Part shown: positions 57,283 through 64,000 of the stretch, one piece after another | Layout: each line of letters begins with the position of its first letter | Position numbering within the stretch: position 1 is the stretch's first letter | Assembly: GCF_018860525.1 (NCBI RefSeq) | Contig: NZ_JAHKPM010000029.1 | Location: 62,001 to 126,000 of the forward strand | Direction: 5' to 3' | Length of the DNA stretch: 64,000 bases | From: Vibrio hepatarius | GTDB taxonomy: Bacteria; Pseudomonadota; Gammaproteobacteria; Enterobacterales; Vibrionaceae | The notes under the pieces: model-generated | Database searches by the model: none | Told to the model about the DNA's origin: nothing | Seen by the model: the letters and a program-made list of their open reading frames with translations, nothing else | Made by a program: the position numbers and the translations under genes

Positions 57283-57340
57283 CACATCCAACATGTATCA
57301 AAGTTTTTTATAATCAATGTGTTATAAAATTGAATGAACC

Positions 57341-57369
57341 ATAGGGCTCCCCAGGGAGCCCTATTTTTA
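57341..57369 (+). terminator. Intrinsic terminator between the tandem aminopeptidase genes
   Basis: ATAGGGCTCC (57341-57350), loop CCAG, GGAGCCCTAT (57355-57364) then TTTTT: a 10-bp perfect stem with T run. It implies that each aminopeptidase gene is transcribed separately. Confidence 0.88.
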
Positions 57370-57408
57370 TCGATAGAAATAATATCAAAAAAGGAACTGA
57401 GCTTGGTT

Positions 57409-58956
57409 ATGAAAAAAACACTTGTCACTCTTGCTTTATTTGGGCACATGTCAGCCTTCGGTGCAATCGATTCAACAGAGCTAAAAGAAGGAGAAGTCTG
57501 GATAACCACAGATGCTGATGCTAAACATCTCATTACTCAACATGGCGCTGATATATTGACCAGCTTTTCACACAAAGGCTTTGCTGCATACCCAAATACA
57601 CTTGTAGCGAAGATCCATCAAAATCAATTAGCTTCTTTATCGAGTCATATGCATCAAGAGAAGCACCGCTGTGGTGGTTATATGGTTCACGACAATCAGG
57701 AAAAAGCTTTAAGAGCTGCGGCAATGCCACTTTCAGTGAGTTTGTTTGAAAAGCCAGTGATAAGTCACCACGAAACCGTTGAATCACTTATTGCTCAAGT
57801 GGAGCCGAATAATATATTAACCACCATTGAGAATCTTACCAGCTTTACTAACCGTTTCTATACTACTTCTACAGGTATTGCTGCTTCCGATTGGCTATTT
57901 GAACGTTGGAGTGAGGAAATTAAGGAGGTGTCCTTTGCATCTGCAAGGCAAATCTCACACAGCGAATATCCGCAAAAATCAGTTGAAGTGACCTTACTTG
58001 GCTCTAAATATCCTGAAGAAATTGTAGCTGTGGGAGGGCATCTTGATTCCACTGTAGGCTCATGGACTACTGAAGGAACTATTTCTCCGGGAGCTGATGA
58101 TGATGCATCTGGCATTGCTACGGCAACCGAAGCGTTGCGTCTTATGATTGCAAGTGGTATCCAACCAGATCGTACCATTAAATTTTATGCTTATGCGGCT
58201 GAGGAGGTAGGTTTGAGAGGGTCTCAAGATATTGCTGAAACACTCAATGAGCAGCAGGCTTATGTTATTGCCGTTTTGCAGCTTGATATGACTAACCATC
58301 AAGGGTCGGCTCATGATGTGACCTTCATGACGGATTATACAGATGCTAATTTAGTGGAGTTTCTTACTGAGTTGATGGATACTTATATTAGTGAATTGAC
58401 TTATGAGACTGATCGTTGTGGTTACGCATGTTCCGACCATGCATCTTGGCATAACGCAGGCTATTCAGCTGCAATACCTGCAGAGAGTTTTTTCCATGAT
58501 ACAAACCCGAACCTTCATACCCCCAATGACACGCTAGAAAATTCTGATCCTACAGCAAGCCATGCAACAAAATTTGCAAAGTTGGCGATTGCTTATTTGG
58601 TTGAGACGAGTCTTGAAGCTGCGGACCCTTCAGTCATTGAGCTTGAAAATAGTGTGCCTGTTGAAGGGTTAACTTCAGGATACTTTGACGAACAGCAGTT
58701 TGTATATCGTACTACAGAGGCTGGAAAGGTGACTATTTCTGTTTCTGGGTCACAAGGAGGTGATGCGGATTTGTATGTAACTTATAACGGTCCAGTATCT
58801 AAGACAGAATTTGACTGTCGTCCATTCCAGAATGGGAGTAACGAACAGTGTGTTTTCAACAAACCAGCAGGTACGTTCAATATTATGATCCGTGGTTATC
58901 GAAATTTTGATGATGTGGACATTGTTGCTACTTCTGACCAAAACTCAGCACAATAA
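57409..58956 (+). CDS. lap: Secreted M28 leucine aminopeptidase (second of a tandem pair)
   Basis: 515-residue paralogue of the preceding gene, with the same architecture: signal peptide MKKTLVTLALFGHMSAFG, propeptide, catalytic domain with GGHLDS, GADDDASG, YAAEEVG, QLDMTNH and NLHTPNDT ligands, then a PPC domain (GGDADLYVTYNG). All zinc ligands are conserved, so both copies look active. The differences cluster in the helix after RGSQDIAE and the FFHD/MFHE loop, which may shift specificity. V. cholerae carries a similar tandem pair. ATG 57409 follows the terminator and is the only start before the signal peptide. Confidence 0.92.
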   Translation: MKKTLVTLALFGHMSAFGAIDSTELKEGEVWITTDADAKHLITQHGADILTSFSHKGFAAYPNTLVAKIHQNQLASLSSHMHQEKHRCGGYMVHDNQEKALRAAAMPLSVSLFEKPVISHHETVESLIAQVEPNNILTTIENLTSFTNRFYTTSTGIAASDWLFERWSEEIKEVSFASARQISHSEYPQKSVEVTLLGSKYPEEIVAVGGHLDSTVGSWTTEGTISPGADDDASGIATATEALRLMIASGIQPDRTIKFYAYAAEEVGLRGSQDIAETLNEQQAYVIAVLQLDMTNHQGSAHDVTFMTDYTDANLVEFLTELMDTYISELTYETDRCGYACSDHASWHNAGYSAAIPAESFFHDTNPNLHTPNDTLENSDPTASHATKFAKLAIAYLVETSLEAADPSVIELENSVPVEGLTSGYFDEQQFVYRTTEAGKVTISVSGSQGGDADLYVTYNGPVSKTEFDCRPFQNGSNEQCVFNKPAGTFNIMIRGYRNFDDVDIVATSDQNSAQ

Positions 58957-58993
58957 CTTACCTTAAATCAGTTTTTGCCACATTGAAATAATA

Positions 58994-59020
58994 ATGCCGT
59001 TTATTAACAATAAACGGCAT
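58994..59020 (+). terminator. Terminator-like hairpin after the second aminopeptidase gene
   Basis: ATGCCGTTTATT (58994-59005), loop AAC, AATAAACGGCAT (59009-59020): a 12-bp perfect stem about 40 bases after the stop, with TTTTT ten bases further on. Confidence 0.75.
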
Positions 59021-59461
59021 TAGTCTAAATTTTTATCTACATGGCTGACGTTAACATGTGGTAAGTCTTACCTACCTATTTACCTGTTGCATAGTGTCAT
59101 TTCTGATATGCTATAACTTAAAATATAAAACACTCATGAAAAACACCTCATTAATTTATCATTGTTATATTTAGGATTTAAAATTCCGATATTCAATGAG
59201 ATTACATTCCTTTATTATTTTTAATTACCAATATATTTATATGTTTACGATTTTTATTCTTTGTATTATAAAGGATTAACTATAAATAATATTTCATGCC
59301 AACTATTGTTACCATTTCTGATATTTATATTATTTTAGGGGAGTGACTCAATGAGTGGAAATTTTAGCCATTCTTAGTTCCAAGGTTGATAGTTTCTTGT
59401 TAATAATATTAATGTCAGTTGATGGTTGGGTTCTTTTTTATTCATTTAAAAGGATTTGTGT
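59021..59461. other. AT-rich promoter region of the aerolysin-like gene
   Basis: About 440 AT-rich bases without an acceptable ORF. No operator could be named. It resembles the AT-rich leaders of the other toxin genes in this region. Confidence 0.5.
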
Positions 59462-60814
59462 ATGAAAAAAATAGCCATTTTAATATCTATAATATGTAGC
59501 CAAAGTGTACTTGCTAGTGAAAATCCACTAATACCAAACATTTTTTCAGATAATGTTATTATTCCAGCAGAGGGAACAAGTCTTAATGGTGTTGCTGAGA
59601 TTATTAACTCCCCAAGGTTTTATAAGCCAATCTATAATTTAGGGCATGGATTAGGTTTTGCGTGGGCCGGAAGAGATGGGTTTGATAGGAAACCAGGAAT
59701 GGGGATTGCTCGTACCTATATTGATGGCTCTACCTATAAACTAGCACCTGATTATAGGAATTATATATACCCTAGTGGGGTCAAGTTCCCTAATCTCTCT
59801 CAGAGGCTTACAGTTGATGTAGAAAACATAAACTTCTATACAACTGGTGAGGATTTAATTCTTTATGAAGCTCATTTAACTGATGAGGTTCCTAAGTCCT
59901 ATGTTAAACAAGTATCCTACAATTGCTCGAGTTCTCAATCAGATACCGCAACTAGTGTTGTCAGGCACGAAGAAACAGCTTCTTGGTCAAAAAGTTCAAC
60001 TCAAGGGACTTCTAGCGAGGTGGGTATAAAACAAGGGTTTAAGTTTAAGTTTAGAGTACCATTTACTGGGACAGGTGTAGAAAGCAATACAGAGGTAAGC
60101 GCTTCATTCGCGAAAAACAATAGTTGGACGGATAGTAATTCAGGTCAAGAAACTATCGCCTTTGAAACTCGATATGAGACTGAGATCCCACCGAATCATA
60201 GAAAATCGGTAAGTGTATTCTTTACCGAGGTGACAGCCAAAATTCCATACACAAATAAGCTGGTCATGGACTATGATCTCACTTTTAATGGTTTCCTTAG
60301 GTATAAGGATAATTTTATAAAAGATATTCCTGACTATTATAATGCGTATGAAAGACCGTTATATAATGATTGGAATGGTAACGCGTATAAACCTTATTTA
60401 AGTAAAGGTGAAAGTATTAGTTATACTTTTGGGGGCAGTGGTTTATCAGCTAGGGAAGACATTTTAAGTGAGTATGTAAATGACTTATCTGGAAACAATT
60501 ATAGTTCACCATGGGATTGGAATAAGTATATTTCCTCGATGGTTAATTCTTTTGATTTAACTTGCTCTAAGTTTGAGAATGGTTTAATCGTAGATGTACC
60601 TTGTGAGAGTGAGATGCAAGCATGGAGGCAATGGGGTAATCAGCCTTTAGCGGAAGTATTGCGTCGTCATGTCGTTCAAGAAACAGGTGAGTTTGAAGTT
60701 AAGACAGCAGGTCTCTTTCACGTTGTCTCAAGTGAAGCTATTCCTATGACGGAGAGTGAGATCGCAGCGCAGTGCACTAACAAAGCGCGAGGTATTACAA
60801 CTCGAAGTCTATAG
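59462..60814 (+). CDS. Aerolysin-family β-barrel pore-forming toxin
   Basis: 450-residue secreted toxin. The signal peptide is MKKIAILISIICSQSVLA|S. Residues ~20-170 form the receptor-binding part (NLGHGLGFAWAGRDGFDR). The aerolysin fold follows, with the alternating Ser/Thr-rich amphipathic insertion loop visible at ~155-245: ASWSKSSTQGTSSEVGI and VESNTEVSASFAKNNSW, then ETRYETEIPPNHRKSV typical of the aerolysin/ETX group. Cys in SYNCSS, LTCSKF and VPCESE may pair. The start ATG 59462 has AAAGGA seven bases upstream. It probably oligomerises on host membranes; proteolytic activation by the neighbouring metalloprotease is plausible. It is convergent with the acid phosphatase gene. Confidence 0.83.
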   Translation: MKKIAILISIICSQSVLASENPLIPNIFSDNVIIPAEGTSLNGVAEIINSPRFYKPIYNLGHGLGFAWAGRDGFDRKPGMGIARTYIDGSTYKLAPDYRNYIYPSGVKFPNLSQRLTVDVENINFYTTGEDLILYEAHLTDEVPKSYVKQVSYNCSSSQSDTATSVVRHEETASWSKSSTQGTSSEVGIKQGFKFKFRVPFTGTGVESNTEVSASFAKNNSWTDSNSGQETIAFETRYETEIPPNHRKSVSVFFTEVTAKIPYTNKLVMDYDLTFNGFLRYKDNFIKDIPDYYNAYERPLYNDWNGNAYKPYLSKGESISYTFGGSGLSAREDILSEYVNDLSGNNYSSPWDWNKYISSMVNSFDLTCSKFENGLIVDVPCESEMQAWRQWGNQPLAEVLRRHVVQETGEFEVKTAGLFHVVSSEAIPMTESEIAAQCTNKARGITTRSL

Positions 60815-60830
60815 TGCTAATAAGAGAAAG

Positions 60831-60859
60831 CATAGGGCCTCCTCTACAGGGGCCCTATG
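60831..60859. terminator. Hairpin between the aerolysin-like and acid phosphatase genes
   Basis: CATAGGGCC (60831-60839) pairs with GGCCCTATG (60851-60859) around an 11-base interior. It lies between two convergent stop codons. No T run follows on the plus strand. Confidence 0.6.
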
Positions 60860-60907
60860 GAAAACAATCATTTTATTATTAATTAATTGACAGTCTGCTT
60901 GAATCGT

Positions 60908-61747
60908 TTATTGACCTTCATTTTTCCAAGCTGTTTTGGCTGCTGCCTCAATGAGTATTTCTCGATTTTTTGGCGTTGCTTTGGGTTCAGACTCACCAAA
61001 AATAGCGGCAAGCCAATGGCCATCTGTTGGGTTTGGGAAAAGAATGTACTTACTGCCAAATAAATCTTTGTCTTCTTTCATTTTAGCGATACGCCCTTCC
61101 ACATCGCCTTTGACATAGTACTTACGCTTAAAATCATTCAGGTTGTCACCAAGGAACACAACCACGTTATAGTCCTTTAATATTTCATTTTGGCGTGTTT
61201 CTTTATTGGATGTATCCGTTAAGACCGTAAGGTGAGCATCATCTTTCAATGGGAATCCCATAGCCAAAATATTTTGCTTGGCTAATTCCCATGTTGGTTC
61301 ACCCTGGTTACGTGAAGTAACATAAAAGATGTCTACTTTGTTGTTTTTTGCATACTCAAGAAACTCTTTTGAACCTGGGCTAGGAACCATACCGTTTGTT
61401 GGGATCCAATCATCCCAAAGAGGATCCTCAAAGAAATCTTTATTGTTTTGTATTAACTTTCCCCAGTATTCAAGTGGAAGTACTAAAGTATCATCAAGAT
61501 CTGTCACTACAGCTAAAGGCTTATCACCTTTTTTTTGCTCAGTGATCGCTTTGTCAAGGTGCATTTTGGCTAGGTTAAAACCTTGATAGTAGAGCGCCCT
61601 GTATTCTGCTGCTGTCTGCTTCCAAGCTACTGAGTAAGCTAATAAATTATGCTCATTGTTATCATTAGCATAAGAATTGCCAGTAAGTAATAAAGTTGTT
61701 AGGCAAGTTACGCTTAATGTAATGATACTTTTTATTCTATTTTTCAC
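60908..61747 (-). CDS. Secreted acid phosphatase, e(P4)/HAD class
   Basis: 279-residue exported phosphatase. The start is GTG 61747 with GGAG six bases upstream. The signal peptide ends GNSYA|ND. HAD motifs are VTDLDDTLVLPLEYW (nucleophile and acid Asp), VTSRNQGEPTW (Thr/Ser motif II) and VVFLGDNLNDFKRKY (motif III). The 5'-nucleotidase, lipoprotein e(P4) family hydrolyses nucleotide monophosphates for uptake. No lipobox is visible, so it is probably periplasmic or secreted. It is convergent with the aerolysin-like gene. Confidence 0.88.
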   Translation of the reverse strand: MKNRIKSIITLSVTCLTTLLLTGNSYANDNNEHNLLAYSVAWKQTAAEYRALYYQGFNLAKMHLDKAITEQKKGDKPLAVVTDLDDTLVLPLEYWGKLIQNNKDFFEDPLWDDWIPTNGMVPSPGSKEFLEYAKNNKVDIFYVTSRNQGEPTWELAKQNILAMGFPLKDDAHLTVLTDTSNKETRQNEILKDYNVVVFLGDNLNDFKRKYYVKGDVEGRIAKMKEDKDLFGSKYILFPNPTDGHWLAAIFGESEPKATPKNREILIEAAAKTAWKNEGQ

Positions 61748-62633
61748 TGTCTACTCCAATCCCTTTGTGATGAGCTATTCAAATGGTTTTGATGTATAAC
61801 TCAAAAATTTCCTATCGTTACATTAAAATAAAACAAATGGAAATAATATAATTCAGTATTGAATTTTTGTTTGCAAATATGAAAATGAATTGTCTTTTTA
61901 TGGTTTGCTCGTTCATCGTTAATGTGTGAAACATAACGCTTACTTGAACAATCTGTTCATAGCCTGACAAATCATTTTTAATGATGGTTCCATGCAAGTG
62001 TGGACTAAAAAACTCTGCAATAACTACACTTGATGAGAACTTTGAGGTGCCAGACGGAACATCAATCCGACAAGTTGAAGTTTGGACCTAAAGTTGTATG
62101 AGTTCATTTTGAACTAGTGAACGTGAAGTGTTTTCTGTCCAAATAATATTATATTTGAGTTACTGTTATAAATTATATTTATATTTTCCATATAATTATA
62201 ATGATATTTTTAGTTATGTGATTTTTAAAAATTATCCTTATTAATTAAATTAATAATGCATTTTTTTTATAAAAATAATAATAATTAAAGCTTTTACTCT
62301 ACCATGGTTATTCTACAAAGAATATTAGATATTACCAACTATTAATAGTTTTGTGACATGCGGTTAAATTGATAATTATTCTTCTTCTCAACTTGTATTG
62401 ATAGATGTATTTATATCTGTGTCGGGATTATTGTGTGACTACATGATTTTATCCCAGAAAACCATGGATGAATAGGCGCTAATTTTCATATAAAACAATT
62501 GCTTGATTTTTATGATGTGAGTTAAATCTAGCGTTCTATAGCCGTCATTGCTAATTATATAATTTAGTATTATATGAAAGCGAATGAGATCTATTAAAGG
62601 TAGGACCTGAATGATAAATTTGTAGAGGTTTTT
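61748..62633. other. Long AT-rich region between acid phosphatase and cytolysin genes
   Basis: About 890 bases, very AT-rich from 62150 onward. Apart from the jacalin-like remnant at 61984-62119 no gene or RNA could be recognised. The last part is the cytolysin promoter. Confidence 0.55.
61984..62119 (+). pseudogene. Decayed jacalin-like (β-prism) fragment from a lost cytolysin-type gene
   Basis: A short readable remnant with no functional ORF. The frame from ATG 61984 gives TTLDENFEVPDG then TSIRQVEVW and stops at TAA 62089. It resembles the C-terminal jacalin-like lectin end of Vibrio cholerae cytolysin (HEDRFDLPDAAKITQLKIW). In the +1 frame the sequence continues GPKVV, TGA, VHFEL (62084-62116), matching the final VKGVQFDL with a Gly codon turned to TGA. 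So one frameshift plus one nonsense change break the reading. The rest of the parent gene is gone. It lies 500-600 bases upstream of an intact VCC homologue. Confidence 0.65.
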
Positions 62634-64000
62634 ATGGTATTAAACAAAAAAAAGACACTTATTGCTATTGCTATTGCTTCATGTATGGCATGGAATACGG
62701 CTAATGCGACGATAAATGAGCCCCAAGGCGTATCAGTTCAAATATTAAGTGGCTTACAGAATAGTAGCCAAGTAGCCTATATTAATGCGAGCTATTGGCT
62801 AAACGGAGAAGTTGAGCCACCATCGATGACGACCATCAGAGATAATGTTTTAAAGTTAGAACGACGTTATCTAATTGACTTCACTGCAATTGAAGACCCA
62901 TCTCAAAAAGAAGAAGCAAAAAAGCTTCTCAGTAATAAAACTGGACTATCATTTACTAGCGATTTTTTGGTTATTACACCACACAAAGGAGAGTTACTGT
63001 ATACTCCACTAGTCGATGAAAACGATCCTAACAAGTTTGAACTAGAGACCCCTCTAATCTCCGAACTTCGAGACGGCAGTGAAAGTGTCAACTCTGATGC
63101 AAGTACTCTTCCTCATGTTGCATTCTATTTGAGGGTGAATCGTCCAATTACTGACCAAGAGTGTACCTTTGATACATCACTCAACTTTGAAAATAAGGGT
63201 CAAAGAGTTTTTTGTGATAACGCCAATATGTCTCTTATTTACCGGGTTATTTTGGAGCGTTCTCTATCCTTTGGTAAGTCTGGTTCTGCAACTCCTGATG
63301 CAAAAATTGTTCGTATTAGTTTAGATAACGATACATCAGGCGTTGGTATCCATCTTAATGAAAATCTTGATCATAAGCTTTCTCATATCGACCTCGAAGC
63401 CGATAATGCTGCATTTGCAGGAGCTGTTGTCACGAGTATCTTGAGCCCGATTATCGGTGCCGGTTCTATTGGTGCTCTTAGTGCATCAGGCGCCGACTAC
63501 AATAGTTATGATGGGTATGTGACTGATTGGGCAACGGATGCCATAGCCCAAGATTATGAATTTGCTTTTAGTGCTTCAAATGATAAAGCGGCAATTTTGA
63601 GAACCGTCCCAAGAACAAACCTTAATGCAAAATATAGTTCTACAGAGGTATCTGGGTTTGAGCTCGGGGTGAGCGCAGGCGGAGACCTTGGCCCTGATGG
63701 TCCTAAAGCATCATTGGGCGCCAGTGCTAGTTATAGCCAGCAGCTTCGATTCACGTTCGACACACAGGATTACCGTGTTGAAAGGATAGGGACCGATGCA
63801 CAGAATATTCGATTTAAATGGGTACGTGATCAGTTTGATACTGCTGAGTCAATGATGAACCGTTCGACAGATGCTCTATGGGCTAATGTTTATCCATTGG
63901 ATACCAGCAGGATAAGTCCTATCAGCTACACAGGTTTTGTTCCGAAAATGGAAGTCATCTATACAGCAGACCCGAGTGTGACAGGTAAAACTGAATTTAC
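62634..64000 (+). CDS. hlyA: Vibrio cholerae cytolysin (VCC/HlyA)-family pore-forming toxin, cut by window edge
   Basis: The first 455 codons of a leukocidin/VCC-family toxin; the gene runs past the right edge. Signal peptide (IAIAIASCMAWNTANA) is followed by INEPQGV, as in VCC (INEPSG). The pro-domain has VITPHKGELLYTP and LPHVAFYLRVNRPI. The cytolysin domain includes GSATPDAKIVRISLD, TDAIAQDYEFAF, EVSGFELGVSAGGDLGPDGPK (the stem region), FDTQDYRVER and NRSTDALWANVYP. Compared with the V. cholerae sequence as I recall it, there is a ~35-residue insertion rich in Gly, Ala and Ser before TDAIAQDY. AGAGG precedes the ATG. The lectin domains lie outside the window. Confidence 0.93.
   Translation, partial: MVLNKKKTLIAIAIASCMAWNTANATINEPQGVSVQILSGLQNSSQVAYINASYWLNGEVEPPSMTTIRDNVLKLERRYLIDFTAIEDPSQKEEAKKLLSNKTGLSFTSDFLVITPHKGELLYTPLVDENDPNKFELETPLISELRDGSESVNSDASTLPHVAFYLRVNRPITDQECTFDTSLNFENKGQRVFCDNANMSLIYRVILERSLSFGKSGSATPDAKIVRISLDNDTSGVGIHLNENLDHKLSHIDLEADNAAFAGAVVTSILSPIIGAGSIGALSASGADYNSYDGYVTDWATDAIAQDYEFAFSASNDKAAILRTVPRTNLNAKYSSTEVSGFELGVSAGGDLGPDGPKASLGASASYSQQLRFTFDTQDYRVERIGTDAQNIRFKWVRDQFDTAESMMNRSTDALWANVYPLDTSRISPISYTGFVPKMEVIYTADPSVTGKTEF

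Noticed and set aside
58957..59461. LuxR- or quorum-sensing-type box in the aerolysin promoter (GTAAG..TTAC near 59060)
   Set aside because: The symmetric part is too short to separate from chance in this AT-rich leader.

Overview
The window looks like part of a marine Vibrio genome, most likely the smaller chromosome. The evidence is gene content and protein similarity judged by eye: a nagB of the usual 266 residues, sstT, a phoU-less pstSCAB set, a vibriolysin-type protease, tandem M28 leucine aminopeptidases and a Vibrio cholerae cytolysin (VCC) homologue. The sequence is moderately AT-rich with markedly AT-rich toxin promoters. No rRNA, tRNA, CRISPR array or complete insertion sequence was seen.

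Layout. 1-3.8 kb: a signalling operon with the tail of a probable SpoIIE-type phosphatase, a hybrid histidine kinase with an RsbT-like N-terminus, and an HD-GYP response regulator. 4-8.5 kb: a VOC protein, an unrecognised membrane-associated protein, sgrR with a divergent candidate SgrS/SgrT-like RNA and small protein, and nfsA. 8.6-23.9 kb: two divergent lipoproteins around a candidate Fur box, then a Flp/Tad pilus locus (flp, cpaB, cpaC, cpaD, tadZ, tadA-G) without a prepilin peptidase. 23.9-28.7 kb: a compact periplasmic redox operon of thioredoxin, DUF4266, DUF3570 barrel, divergent ApbE and full-length DsbD. 28.8-34 kb: an aldehyde dehydrogenase and pstSCAB behind a Pho box. 34-35.2 kb: a stand-alone nucleotidyl cyclase toxin related to ExoY and anthrax edema factor, with its catalytic residues intact.

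35.4-52.6 kb holds mostly ordinary accessory metabolism: sstT, two PilZ proteins, nagB with a candidate NagC operator, a Sel1-repeat protein, EamA and MFS transporters, a GNAT enzyme, a SpoU-type methyltransferase that looks Bacteroidota-like, an M14-type deacylase, two adjacent photolyase/cryptochrome genes, a TauE/SafE permease and yccF. It also includes a cholera-toxin-like ADP-ribosyltransferase-fold protein that keeps the STS and ExE motifs but has Met where the catalytic Arg should be.

53-64 kb is an exoenzyme and toxin region: an M4 metalloprotease with PPC and PKD domains, two tandem M28 aminopeptidases, an aerolysin-family pore-former, a class-B/e(P4)-type acid phosphatase, a decayed jacalin-like fragment from a lost cytolysin-type gene, and a VCC-family cytolysin cut by the window edge. 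Most of these genes have their own promoter region and strong hairpin terminator.

The most interesting items are the ExoY-like cyclase, the Arg-less ART-like protein, the thioredoxin/DUF4266/DUF3570/ApbE/DsbD operon, the candidate SgrS/SgrT locus and the jacalin-domain fossil upstream of the intact cytolysin.
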